From an archaeon (GTDB lineage: Archaea > Thermoproteota > Nitrososphaeria > Nitrososphaerales > Nitrosopumilaceae), in assembly GCA_005240025.1 (NCBI GenBank), contig SBBK01000052.1:1-22659 (forward strand): a stretch of 22,659 bases of DNA. The letters run 5' to 3'. Position 1 is the stretch's first letter; every line of letters starts with the position of its first letter. This document shows positions 7,369 to 15,011 of the stretch, piece by piece. The notes beneath the pieces were generated by a model. The model saw only the letters and a list, made by a program, of their open reading frames with translations, was not told the DNA's origin and ran no database searches. The translations under genes were made by a program, and so were the position numbers.

Positions 7369-8997
7369 TTGATAGAAATCACACAACTCGTCAAAAAATG
7401 CTATGACACAGCACCGAAATACACCCAAGTCATGGCAGGAGTCCCAGAGGGTTATGAGGACATTAAAACGATAAGGGACCTCTTGGAAATCAATTTCAAG
7501 CTCGTAAATGCAAAAGAGCAGCTAAGACAAAACCTCATCAACATAATCAAGACTGATGGCCAAAAATATCCAGAAATAATAGGGTATGACGATGATGTAA
7601 TACCTGCCTTGGATAGGGCAATACTATCGTGCCAAGACATATTTCTGATTGGCCAGATAGGACAAGCAAAAACCAAGCTGGTAGAAACAATAGCAAAAAA
7701 TCTCCTTTCACCAATCCCAGTAATCGAAGGTAGTGTAACAAATGACTGCCCAATGGACATGCCTGCAGACGAACTGATCGCACTGTTGGAAGGACAACAA
7801 ATCAACAAAACCTCACCAAAATTTTTCACTAGTCCTGAAAGCACAGAAAAAATTCTTGATAACCAATTGGATACAAAAATCGTGTGGGCCAGCGGGCAAG
7901 ACAGATACCGGTATGTCCTGGCAACACCAGATATCTCGGTAAAAGACCTAGTAGGATACATTGATGCAATCAAAGTCGCAAAAAAGGGAGCTGAAATGTT
8001 CAAAATTGATTCATATTCACCAGGGCAACTAATGCAAGCCAAGCATGGAATATTCTGTATAGATGAATTGCCCGTACTGGATCCAAGAAAACAGGTAGCA
8101 TTGCTGTCGGTGCTGCAGGAGGGACGATACACGACAGGTTCCTATCCGGTAGTCTTTGAACCAAAAACGGCTTTCTTTGCTACTGCAAATCCAATCGACT
8201 ATACCCACTCTGGGAAAATCATAGAACCGCTCTATGACAGATTAAAGAGCCATATCCACACCCGTTATCCTAAAACGATCGAGGACGAAATGCTGATAAT
8301 CCTACAGGAAGCAAAAACACCAGATTGTTTTATCCCGGTCTTTGTGCTAAAGACGATGGCAAGGCTTGTGCAAAAGGCCAGAACCACACCAGAAATCAAC
8401 CAATCAAAAGGAGTTAGCGTAAGGCTTGGGATTCATGGACTGGAGCTCCTCGTTGGCGAATCGGAAAGGACGCGAACAATACATCGCAAGACAATCCCGG
8501 TTCCAAGGCATTCAGACATGTACTGCCTTGCACAAATTGCCAAATTCGAACTTTCGGAAATTGATGACACTCTTGAAAACCGCCAAAAAGTATTTGGCGA
8601 GCTGCTCGAAAGCGCAATAAAGGAAACATGTCTTGAATACGTCCAAAGCGTGGATGTATCAACTCTGGATGCAATAAGGCAAGAATTTTCAGAAAAAACA
8701 TTCCGGACATCACAGAAATCAGTCTGGACGGATGGTGAACACTCATACGAAAACCAACTGCAAAACTTCAGCAATCTCAGAAGCCTGCTGGATTCTATCC
8801 TGGAGCGCATGCGACAAGAACAGGCCGGCCTTGAGCACAAAGCGGGCACAGTCAAAATCTCAGTCAGGAGCATAAAACTGGCAGAAAAAACGACCAGCGA
8901 ATTCAAGTCTGCTGTATTGGAAGCGATCTTGGACGGCCTGTGTTTTGTCACACCAAAGGTAATCAGCAAAAAAGAAACTGGTTATGTCGCAACATAA
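7369..8997 (+). CDS. ChlI/MoxR-like AAA+ ATPase
   Basis: A 542-residue cytosolic AAA+ protein related to magnesium-chelatase subunit I and MoxR chaperones. The ATPase core spans about 68-310: Walker A GQIGQAKT at 95-102 (the usual third Gly is Ala100, as in the GTAKS form of ChlI), Walker B IFCIDE at 228-233, sensor 1 ATAN at 271-274, arginine finger in LYDRLKS near 291. A long C-terminal helical region (about 330-542) exceeds ChlI length (around 350). The next gene encodes a VWA partner and overlaps by 14 nt, the same two-part design as ChlI/ChlD and as ATPase/VWA pairs annotated as magnesium chelatase in actinobacteria. The substrate is unknown; a cobalt- or other metal-chelatase helper, or a chaperone, are options. 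ATG 7432 is an alternative start. Confidence 0.85.
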   Translation: MIEITQLVKKCYDTAPKYTQVMAGVPEGYEDIKTIRDLLEINFKLVNAKEQLRQNLINIIKTDGQKYPEIIGYDDDVIPALDRAILSCQDIFLIGQIGQAKTKLVETIAKNLLSPIPVIEGSVTNDCPMDMPADELIALLEGQQINKTSPKFFTSPESTEKILDNQLDTKIVWASGQDRYRYVLATPDISVKDLVGYIDAIKVAKKGAEMFKIDSYSPGQLMQAKHGIFCIDELPVLDPRKQVALLSVLQEGRYTTGSYPVVFEPKTAFFATANPIDYTHSGKIIEPLYDRLKSHIHTRYPKTIEDEMLIILQEAKTPDCFIPVFVLKTMARLVQKARTTPEINQSKGVSVRLGIHGLELLVGESERTRTIHRKTIPVPRHSDMYCLAQIAKFELSEIDDTLENRQKVFGELLESAIKETCLEYVQSVDVSTLDAIRQEFSEKTFRTSQKSVWTDGEHSYENQLQNFSNLRSLLDSILERMRQEQAGLEHKAGTVKISVRSIKLAEKTTSEFKSAVLEAILDGLCFVTPKVISKKETGYVAT

Positions 8998-10312
8998 TAT
9001 CAAAAACTTTGTCTATTATCTAGATACTGAGGAACCAAGCCAGTCACAACAAAAACCAAAGACGCTGGATCAAAAGACAATTGAAAAAATATTGGACTCT
9101 CTTGCGCGGCAAGCCATACGGGAAAAAGCACCCAATCTGGACGAGCTTGAGGAAACCCTTCGGGAAAGCATAAGAGAATCAGGTGAATCGACGCAACAAG
9201 TGGAAATACCAAAAACCGATGATTCACAATCCATTACAAAATACTTGATGGAGCGAGGCTATCTGAGGGAAGAAAAAAACTGGCTGACAAAAAAGGGATT
9301 TTTTGCAATAGGAAGCCAGATTCTGCATAATATAATGAATGAGCTAAAGGCAGGCGAATTTGGGCTCCACGAGACAAAATCTGTTGGCAGTGGAACAACA
9401 GTTTTGGACACCACAAAAAAATTCGAGCTCGGTGAGGATCTGAAACTTCTTAATGTCCCGGTAACAATTCTAAACACAATAAGCAGGCTGACAAGGCAAA
9501 AACTCGAGCTAACGTTTCCACTCAATTTTGTAATCGACGATTTTGAGAGATTCGAGACAGTAGAAGATGTCAGAGCATCAGTTGTCTACTGCATCGATCT
9601 AAGCTCAACGATGAAGTCGTCTCTGGGGACAGGCACAAGCAGAATCGAGGCTGCAAAAAGGGCATTGTGGAGCCTTTATGTTCTAAACAGCAAGTTTTTT
9701 CCAAGCGATTCGATCTCAATTGTTGGCTTTGCCTCAATGGCATCTGTAGTCAACCCGTACGATGTACCGTTTTTAAAAACATATGATGCAAATGACGATT
9801 TTCTCCACTATACAAACTACCAGGCTGCATTCAGGCTGGCAAAAAAAATACTGCAAAAAAACTCGGCAAAAAACAGGAGAATTGTGCTGATAACAGATGG
9901 CCAGCCGAGCGCTTGTTTCGTGGACACCGAAAGCCAAAAAAACAGCATCCTTACGGAAAAACCATATTCCAATTTTTATGAACCAAACACATCAGTTCTC
10001 TCAAAAATACACCAGGAACGCAACATGAAGCTGGACAGCATAGGAACCCAAGTCTACCTGTGCTACAGATACAAAAAAGTCGACCCCAGAGTGAACGAGC
10101 GGACACTGAGTGAAGCAAAAAAATGTAAACGAGAAAACATCCAAATTGATACCATCGTTGTAAGCGAGGAGGCGGAACTGCTGAATTATGTGCAGCAAAT
10201 GGAAAAGGAACTGCAGGGGAAAACATACCACATTGATCAAAACAACATGGACAAAGTCCTGGTGATCGACTATCTTTTCAACACCAAGAAGATATTAGGA
10301 TCAAAAACCTAG
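8984..10312 (+). CDS. VWA-domain protein, ChlD/Rv0959-like partner of the ATPase
   Basis: 442 residues. The acidic N-terminal helices (1-80) are followed by a conserved linker (about 84-150; YLMERGYLREEKNWLTKKG, then GEFGLHETKSVGSG) like that of bacterial VWA proteins paired with chelatase-type ATPases. The C-terminal VWA domain (about 198-400) has a MIDAS: D205-L-S207-S-T209 (DxSxT rather than DxSxS), Thr277 in HYTNYQAAF, and Asp305 in LITDGQP. Such domains bind Mg and dock onto the AAA+ ring. No signal peptide or membrane segment is seen, so it should act in the cytosol. The 14-nt overlap with the upstream gene indicates coupled translation and a stoichiometric complex. Confidence 0.85.
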   Translation: MSQHNIKNFVYYLDTEEPSQSQQKPKTLDQKTIEKILDSLARQAIREKAPNLDELEETLRESIRESGESTQQVEIPKTDDSQSITKYLMERGYLREEKNWLTKKGFFAIGSQILHNIMNELKAGEFGLHETKSVGSGTTVLDTTKKFELGEDLKLLNVPVTILNTISRLTRQKLELTFPLNFVIDDFERFETVEDVRASVVYCIDLSSTMKSSLGTGTSRIEAAKRALWSLYVLNSKFFPSDSISIVGFASMASVVNPYDVPFLKTYDANDDFLHYTNYQAAFRLAKKILQKNSAKNRRIVLITDGQPSACFVDTESQKNSILTEKPYSNFYEPNTSVLSKIHQERNMKLDSIGTQVYLCYRYKKVDPRVNERTLSEAKKCKRENIQIDTIVVSEEAELLNYVQQMEKELQGKTYHIDQNNMDKVLVIDYLFNTKKILGSKT

Positions 10313-10320
10313 GTCCAGAC

Positions 10321-10623
10321 ATGGTAGAAAGTGACAAGGCAAAAATAATTGAACACCTGTTCAATCCAGACATATCTGTTATCCTGGCAGAGCTCGAGGA
10401 TGGAGCCAAAGAACCAGCATTCCTGGAAAACAAGCTAGGCGTATCACAGCAAGAAATCAAAACACGCCTTGAGTACCTGGTGGGTACTGGAATCGTTCAA
10501 GTTTCAAACAATCCTATATCGTATGGTGTTGATTCTGGCAAGATTGCAAAAATAATGGAAAACGATGAAAACTACAAGGGCGTCATTGACGGCCTAACTG
10601 AGCTTGACAGCTATCTTAACTGA
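10321..10623 (+). CDS. Small winged-helix (ArsR-like) protein
   Basis: A 100-residue protein, 8 nt after the VWA gene and therefore probably co-transcribed. Residues 10-65 read as a winged helix-turn-helix: FNPDISVILAELEDGAKEPAFL, then NKLGVSQQEIKTRLEYLVGTGIV, ending in a beta-wing with NNPISYGV. Proteins of this pattern are abundant in ammonia-oxidising archaea and act as DNA-binding regulators or small adaptors. No metal-ligand Cys or His cluster is present, so a metal sensor of the ArsR type is unlikely. It could regulate the operon or serve the ATPase/VWA pair. The end overlaps the convergent membrane protein gene by 13 nt. Confidence 0.75.
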   Translation: MVESDKAKIIEHLFNPDISVILAELEDGAKEPAFLENKLGVSQQEIKTRLEYLVGTGIVQVSNNPISYGVDSGKIAKIMENDENYKGVIDGLTELDSYLN

Positions 10624-11123
10624 CTTTTTTTACGGTTCCTTATCTCATAAATCACTGCGATGCCAAGGCCCACAAACCCAGAAAGGATCAGGGACTGGCC
10701 CAAAATGTTTAGCACCAGCAGGCTTTTGTCTGGCATATGTGTCAGACCAATGACTGCCCTGCCCTGGCTTTCTTTGGGATTTTTTAACCAGATCTTGTAA
10801 CTGCCTTTTGAACTTATTTCAAATTGTCCCTCAGTTGATCCCTCAGAGATATCTTCCGATGCTATCTGTCTGCCGTCCGGATCCAAAACCACTGCAGTTA
10901 GCTCTGCTCCCTCTTCTAGGCCCTCTACATGCACAACAAATGCGCCAGTCCCCGCAACAAGCGGATCAAGTTCTTTTACCAGTTCCATTTGTGTGGTCTC
11001 TCCTAAAACCGCCTCATTTATGGTCAAGTCAGCTGTGACAAGTTTTGATCCATAAAACGAAGCTAGCATTCCTGCCGCAACAAGTGCCCCGCCGATGAAC
11101 AAAACCAGGTGAGATTTCTTCAT
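10611..11123 (-). CDS. Membrane-anchored extracytoplasmic protein of unknown function
   Basis: 170 residues from ATG 11123. Not recognised as a characterised family. It has an N-terminal membrane helix (about 5-22, LVLFIGGALVAAGMLASF), an extracytoplasmic beta-rich domain (about 28-130, with FVVHVEGLEEGAEL, VVLDPDGRQI and GSYKIWLKN, like an Ig or PPC-type sandwich) and a C-terminal helix (about 137-160) followed by a basic RNRKKSQ tail inside the cell. A GTG four codons upstream (11135) is possible, but the ATG lies 26-27 nt from a TATA box (CTATATT). It diverges from the multicopper oxidase across the palindromic operator, so co-regulation is possible. Similar two-helix proteins occur in other thaumarchaea by my recollection; function is unknown. 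Confidence 0.75.
   Translation of the reverse strand: MKKSHLVLFIGGALVAAGMLASFYGSKLVTADLTINEAVLGETTQMELVKELDPLVAGTGAFVVHVEGLEEGAELTAVVLDPDGRQIASEDISEGSTEGQFEISSKGSYKIWLKNPKESQGRAVIGLTHMPDKSLLVLNILGQSLILSGFVGLGIAVIYEIRNRKKSQLR
10625..10631 (+). terminator. T-tract after the ATPase/VWA/winged-helix operon
   Basis: Seven consecutive T directly after the TGA of the winged-helix gene, a typical archaeal terminator, placed inside the 3' coding end of the convergent gene. Confidence 0.45.
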
Positions 11124-11146
11124 TACAGACAACACCTGTATGGGTT

Positions 11147-11153
11147 CTATATT
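11147..11153 (-). promoter_or_regulatory. TATA box of the divergent membrane protein gene
   Basis: AATATAG on the minus strand, centred about 27 nt upstream of ATG 11123, consistent with leaderless transcription. Confidence 0.5.
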
Positions 11154-11179
11154 GGTTGTTTTGTGGTTGCAACGCCAAA

Positions 11180-11220
11180 AAAGTTAGCCTAGGCTAAGTT
11201 TCTTAGCCATGGCTAACTTT
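11180..11220. promoter_or_regulatory. Double-palindrome operator upstream of the multicopper oxidase
   Basis: Two perfect 14-bp palindromes, TTAGCCTAGGCTAA (11184-11197) and TTAGCCATGGCTAA (11203-11216), stand 5 bp apart (19 bp centre to centre). Together they form a larger perfect inverted repeat with 10-bp arms AAAGTTAGCC/GGCTAACTTT (11180-11189/11211-11220). The second palindrome abuts the TATA box, so a bound dimer pair would block TBP/TFB. The half-site resembles DtxR/MntR-type boxes (TTAGGCTAGCCTAA-like), and the downstream genes handle metals; the regulator is not in the window. Confidence 0.8.
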
Positions 11221-11225
11221 AAATA
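11218..11225 (+). promoter_or_regulatory. TATA box of the multicopper oxidase/ZIP operon
   Basis: TTTAAATA, starting two bases after the second palindrome and overlapping the inverted-repeat arm. Initiation 26-27 nt downstream would fall just before TTG 11252. Confidence 0.55.
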
Positions 11226-11251
11226 AACAAATACATGATCTTCAAGCGATC

Positions 11252-12259
11252 TTGAAAACATTCTCAAAAATGGTGTCAGTTCTAGCAGTGACTGTGGTGG
11301 TGGCCACATTTTACTTTGTATATCCTGGAGTTTCCGACGCAAAAAACGAAGAAAAAGTATTTGTCACACACGGCGGTGCCGTGATAGGCACCACCGGCGA
11401 CATCTTGGATCCTGTGTATTCGAAGCAGACAGTAGAATTTGATCCACAAAAATATCTCCGGAATTTTAACTACGGTCACGTCTCGACAGAAAACGGAAAG
11501 ACACTGCGCGAGTTCACAATAATTGCCAGCGATGATCAGGTGATGGAAATCTCACCGGGGGTTTTTTACAACGTGTGGGCCTTCAACGGTACGGTTCCGG
11601 GACCTACGATTAGAGCAACAGAAGGAGACATTGTGCGAGTAAAATTCATCAACAACGGATCAAAATCGCACACAATACACTTCCACGGGATACATACTGC
11701 AAGCATGGATGGGGTGTTTGAACCTGTAGGTGCACGCGGAGGCCAGTTTACTTACGAGTTCGAGGCAGGACCGGTGGGGATTCATCCATACCACTGTCAT
11801 GTGATGCCCCTTGAGGAACACATCTCACGCGGTCTGTATGGGGCATACATAGTGGATCCAAAGGACGGCCGGCCGCCAGCAGATGAAATGATAATGGTTC
11901 TGAACGGCTTTGACACCGATTTCGATATGGAAAACAACTTTTACGCCGCAAACACAATTCCGTTTTACTACCAACACCATCCGATCCAAATCGGCAGAGA
12001 TCAGCTAATCCGAGTTTATGTTGTTAACATATTGGAGTTTGATCAAATAAACAACTTTCACCTCCATGGAAACCTCTACAATTATTATCCGACTGGCACG
12101 TCCAACGTGCCAAGTACCTATACAGACATGATAACCCTCTCGCAGGGGGAAAGGGGAATCATGGAATTTCTCTACACGTATCCCGGCAAATATCTCTTCC
12201 ATGCACACAAAACCGAATTTGCAGAAAAAGGCTGGACTGGGTTATTCTTGGTGGTGTGA
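11252..12259 (+). CDS. Secreted two-domain multicopper oxidase (NirK/small-laccase-like)
   Basis: 335-residue extracytoplasmic copper enzyme with a signal peptide (about 1-30, ending in VSDA). Cupredoxin domain 1 holds SHTIHFHG (H140, H143, H145) and HPYHCHVMPLEEHISRGLYG with T1 ligands Cys182 and His190; the axial position is probably Leu195, implying a high-potential T1 site. Domain 2 supplies NFHLHG (H270, H272) and FHAHKTEF (H317, H319) but no Cys, so T1 copper is in domain 1 only. This is the two-domain oxidase architecture common in ammonia oxidisers, where homologues are annotated as NirK or multicopper oxidase; nitrite reductase versus laccase or metal-oxidase activity cannot be settled here. 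Start TTG 11252 fits the TATA; ATG 11270 would shorten the signal peptide. It overlaps the ZIP gene by 1 nt. Confidence 0.88.
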   Translation: MKTFSKMVSVLAVTVVVATFYFVYPGVSDAKNEEKVFVTHGGAVIGTTGDILDPVYSKQTVEFDPQKYLRNFNYGHVSTENGKTLREFTIIASDDQVMEISPGVFYNVWAFNGTVPGPTIRATEGDIVRVKFINNGSKSHTIHFHGIHTASMDGVFEPVGARGGQFTYEFEAGPVGIHPYHCHVMPLEEHISRGLYGAYIVDPKDGRPPADEMIMVLNGFDTDFDMENNFYAANTIPFYYQHHPIQIGRDQLIRVYVVNILEFDQINNFHLHGNLYNYYPTGTSNVPSTYTDMITLSQGERGIMEFLYTYPGKYLFHAHKTEFAEKGWTGLFLVV

Positions 12260-13428
12260 TGGAAGCTCCAAAAACCTCCAAGGCAAGACTTGTTGCAAGT
12301 GGCATTGTACCGTTTGTTGTTCTGGCCGCAATGATTGCATATGTTCTGGGTCCTGGATCTGCCCTTGTCAATTTTGGAACCGCACTTCCAGAAATAACGC
12401 TGGAAAGAATAGATTTTGTAGATAAAGAAATTCAGGTAACTGTCAGAAATACAGGACCAATTGATGTCTCCATAGCACAAGCAGACGTAAATGACAGAAT
12501 CCAGCCCGCAGCAATAGAGCCAGACAAACATCTGGGCAGATTTGAGACGGCCAGTGTCAGAATCCCATTTGAGTGGAACGAGGCAGAGCCATACGAAATT
12601 GGCCTGACATTGGATGACGGAACAAGGTTCGCAAAATCTGTCGAGGCCGCAGCACATGCAATGAAGCCAAACTTTGAGATGGCGTCGTACTTTGCCTTGA
12701 TTGGTACATACGTGGGCATAATACCTGTGATGATTGGACTCCTCTGGCTTCCATTTATTGCGAAAATGGGTCAGGGAAAATACGCGTTTTTTTTGGCGCT
12801 TACTGCAGGACTTCTTTTATTTTTGGGGATTGATGCAATCGCAGAAGGCCTTGAAATCTCTGCACAGGGCTTGGCAGAGTCCTTTAACGGTCCACTGCTC
12901 ATTGCGACCGTCGTAGTCGCATCATTTGTGGGCCTGTATTGCGTGTCGGAAAAACTCGTAGGCAGGACTGGCGCATCGATTTCAAAATCGGTCGCAATCG
13001 CACTGATGGTATCTGTTGGAATAGGCCTCCACAACCTTGGAGAAGGACTGGCAGTTGGTGCGGCAATGGGCTTGGGCGAAGTTGCACTGAGTACCTTTCT
13101 CATCATCGGATTTGCCATTCACAACACGACGGAAGGGTTTGCAATTGCAGCTCCAATGGCACGCCATAAACCAATGATTGGCAAGCTTGCCGCAATGGGA
13201 TTTATCGCAGGTGCTCCGGCAATAGCTGGCGTGTATATTGGCGGATTCACATACTCGCCGGTTGCGGCAATATTGTTCCTGTCTGTCGGCGCAGGTGCAA
13301 TATTTCAAGTTGCGGCATCAATACTGGGCTGGATAAGCCAAGACAAAAAGGGATTGGTCTCAGCTCACACGGCATCTGGCATTGCAATTGGAATGATCAT
13401 AATGTATGTCACAAGCATCCTCGTCTAG
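12259..13428 (+). CDS. ZIP-family metal transporter with extra N-terminal extracytoplasmic domain
   Basis: 389 residues. The ZIP core (about 142-389, eight predicted helices) carries both metal-site motifs, HNLGEG at 258-263 and HNTTEG at 288-293, used for import of Zn or another divalent cation. Unusually, it is preceded by an N-terminal helix (about 14-32) and a roughly 100-residue beta-rich domain (35-135; DKEIQVTVRNTGPIDV is CARDB/Ig-like) that should lie outside the membrane. The ATG at 12259 overlaps the oxidase TGA (TGATG), so the oxidase and transporter are translated as a unit. The TAG stop lies within a CTAG whose other strand is the stop of the CDF gene. Confidence 0.9.
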   Translation: MEAPKTSKARLVASGIVPFVVLAAMIAYVLGPGSALVNFGTALPEITLERIDFVDKEIQVTVRNTGPIDVSIAQADVNDRIQPAAIEPDKHLGRFETASVRIPFEWNEAEPYEIGLTLDDGTRFAKSVEAAAHAMKPNFEMASYFALIGTYVGIIPVMIGLLWLPFIAKMGQGKYAFFLALTAGLLLFLGIDAIAEGLEISAQGLAESFNGPLLIATVVVASFVGLYCVSEKLVGRTGASISKSVAIALMVSVGIGLHNLGEGLAVGAAMGLGEVALSTFLIIGFAIHNTTEGFAIAAPMARHKPMIGKLAAMGFIAGAPAIAGVYIGGFTYSPVAAILFLSVGAGAIFQVAASILGWISQDKKGLVSAHTASGIAIGMIIMYVTSILV

Positions 13429-13700
13429 TCTGGCTCCGGGTGTATCGTTATGACAGAATTTTTGAAATAATTTCTAATGTTTTGTTCAATTTGCGAGGTC
13501 AGATCATGAACCCTCTCGATTGAAAGATCTTTGTCAAACGAACAATTGATGTCAATTTTTCGCAGTTCATCAAAATTCAAAGTTACAATACTTCCAATTT
13601 TTTTTACTTCAGGGTGATCCTTTAACAGCTGAAATATTTTTTCATCAGACGTTCCATGCTCTGTCTTTAGATCCTTTGGCATGACAACGAACGGCTCCAA
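13425..13700 (-). CDS. C-terminal fragment of the same CDF gene (third dimerisation domain)
   Basis: This stretch begins LEPFVVMPKDL, exactly what should follow ITIH in the CDF frame, and forms a third ferredoxin-like domain (DHPEVKKIGSIVTLNFDE, SFDKDLSIERVHDLTSQIEQNI) ending ITIHPEP, parallel to the endings of the two preceding domains. A re-read or restored C at 13703 converts ATC-ATT-TGG to ATC-CAT-TTG-GAG and joins the pieces into a protein of about 455 residues. TTG 13700 could formally initiate a 91-residue product but has no start signal. No heptameric slippery site is present, so a real mutation or a sequence error is likelier than programmed frameshifting. Its stop shares a CTAG with the ZIP gene. 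Confidence 0.75.
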   Translation of the reverse strand: MEPFVVMPKDLKTEHGTSDEKIFQLLKDHPEVKKIGSIVTLNFDELRKIDINCSFDKDLSIERVHDLTSQIEQNIRNYFKNSVITIHPEPD

Positions 13701-14791
13701 ATGATCGTAATGTGTCCTGTCTCAGGCATCACCTGCCTTATCCTGTTTTCGATTATCTCTGAAATTCCGTGCGCATCATCAAGACTCATCTGCCTGTCTA
13801 CCATTACGTGCAGGCTCACAAACACGGAGCCGTCCGATGTGTGCTGGCTGACGTTGTGCACCCCACGAACTCCTGGGACATACATGGCAATCTCTGAAAT
13901 CTTGGAGTTTTTTGGTATGTCTTTCCAGCTTGGCTCAAAGTGTACTGTTATCTCGGATCCAGAGAGTGATTTTTTGATGTTGGCTTCAACCTGGCTGCTT
14001 ATCTCATGTGCCCGATCGAAGCTTACATCGGCCCTAAGCGATATGGTGACATCGGCAAATACCGTATCTCCAGATTTTCGCATCAAAACCTGCCCCACAT
14101 CCAGGACGCCCTCAGTCGCAAGTACAATCGATCTTACTTTGTTTACAAGACCTGGTGAAATCACATCTGTCAGGTCCTGCGCAGTTTTGTAAACCAGCTT
14201 TAAGCTGAGAAAGCAGAGAAGAATGCCGAGTACTAGTGCGGCAGCAAAATCGGCAAAATAAAAGCCAATGGTCACAAAAGCTATCCCAACTATCACAACC
14301 GCCGTGGAACCTAAATCCAAGAACGCGTGGTAAAAATCAGCTTTTAGGGTTGTTCCGCCAATTTTTTTTATTGCACGTTTTAACAACACAATTCTAAAGA
14401 CATCGGCGCAAATTGTGTAAATTGCAGCAAACATAGCAAACATCCCTGGAACGGCAAGGGGTGGCGGGCTCTGCATCCTGATGATTGCCTGATAAATGAA
14501 AAAGACTGCAATTAAAAAGATCGCAATCCCACCCAAAAGCCCTCCAAGGGACTCCACCTTTCCATGCCCGTATGTGTGTTCGGCGTCTGGCGGTTTTACT
14601 GCAAATCTTGCAGCTACCAAAAGTACTGCAGTCACCACTACGTCCAAAAGCGCATGAATACTATCAATTAAAAGTGCAAGGCTGTTGGAAATTATTCCGA
14701 CGACAAACTCGACTACAAAGGCAGAAAGTATTACAAATAAGGAAATTTTCAGCACGCCAGTCCTTTGCACAAAGACATTCAGTGAAACCAT
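13667..14791 (-). CDS. Cation diffusion facilitator (CDF) metal exporter, reading frame broken before the last domain
   Basis: Membrane exporter, probably for Zn or a related cation. From ATG 14791, residues 1-205 give six predicted helices with the site A motifs DSIHALLD in TM2 (His46, Asp50) and DFYHAFLD in TM5 (His155, Asp159), plus HTYGHGKVE at 72-80. Two cytoplasmic ferredoxin-like dimerisation domains follow (about 214-287 and 296-363), the first ending ITVHFEP. The second should end ITIHLEP but reads ITIIWSR because one base is missing near 13703; the correct frame continues as the separate downstream piece. Extending to TTG 14836 would place the start inside the TnpB-relic hairpin, so the ATG is preferred. 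Confidence 0.85.
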   Translation of the reverse strand: MVSLNVFVQRTGVLKISLFVILSAFVVEFVVGIISNSLALLIDSIHALLDVVVTAVLLVAARFAVKPPDAEHTYGHGKVESLGGLLGGIAIFLIAVFFIYQAIIRMQSPPPLAVPGMFAMFAAIYTICADVFRIVLLKRAIKKIGGTTLKADFYHAFLDLGSTAVVIVGIAFVTIGFYFADFAAALVLGILLCFLSLKLVYKTAQDLTDVISPGLVNKVRSIVLATEGVLDVGQVLMRKSGDTVFADVTISLRADVSFDRAHEISSQVEANIKKSLSGSEITVHFEPSWKDIPKNSKISEIAMYVPGVRGVHNVSQHTSDGSVFVSLHVMVDRQMSLDDAHGISEIIENRIRQVMPETGHITIIWSRSLSCQRI

Positions 14792-14817
14792 GTTTTCTGT
14801 TAGCGTAGTTATCTGGA

Positions 14818-15011
14818 GTGAACTACCACCCAACAAGTTGAGTGGCCTCTTTCTGCTTCAACGACCGAGCTTCTGATCTCCGCAGGCGTGAATTCCCGTA
14901 GTTCCTACGGTAGTCTGTCCGGCCCAATCCTGTTTCGGCTTTACATGATCTCAGGTACAGGCCTGTATCGTGGTCACGACGTCCTTCCACTTCTTTGCCT
15001 AGCTCTAACAT
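14818..15011 (-). ncRNA. Candidate omega-RNA-like structured RNA
   Basis: Several hairpin-forming elements lie in about 190 nt: TACAGGCCTGTA (14956-14967, 12-bp palindrome), CCGTAG-TTC-CTACGG (14896-14910) and the 9-bp terminal hairpin (14826-14845). TnpB elements produce an omega-RNA from exactly this end, with the guide taken from the flank; here the flank runs into the CDF leader (from 14817 downward). A TATA-like element at 15032-15041 could drive it. Structure was inferred by eye only. Confidence 0.35.
14823..15011 (-). pseudogene. Possible C-terminal remnant of tnpB (62 codons)
   Basis: An open frame rich in Arg/Lys/Gly (LELGKEVEGRRDHDTG near its start, SLKQKEATQLVGW at its end) stops inside the terminal hairpin, where full tnpB genes often stop. 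The upstream TnpB body is missing; open codons continue only to about 15050. ATG 15011 sits 26 nt from a TATA-like TTAAATTTGA (15032-15041), so it could be transcribed leaderless, but coding potential is doubtful and the RNA may be the functional entity. Confidence 0.4.

Noticed and set aside
13690..13715. Programmed -1 ribosomal frameshift in the CDF gene
   Set aside because: Reading C13703 twice joins the frames, but no X-XXY-YYZ slippery heptamer exists at the junction, so a mutation or a sequence error is preferred.
14792..14836. CDF start at TTG 14836
   Set aside because: This start falls inside the terminal hairpin of the TnpB relic, and the added residues are not part of the family; ATG 14791 is preferred.
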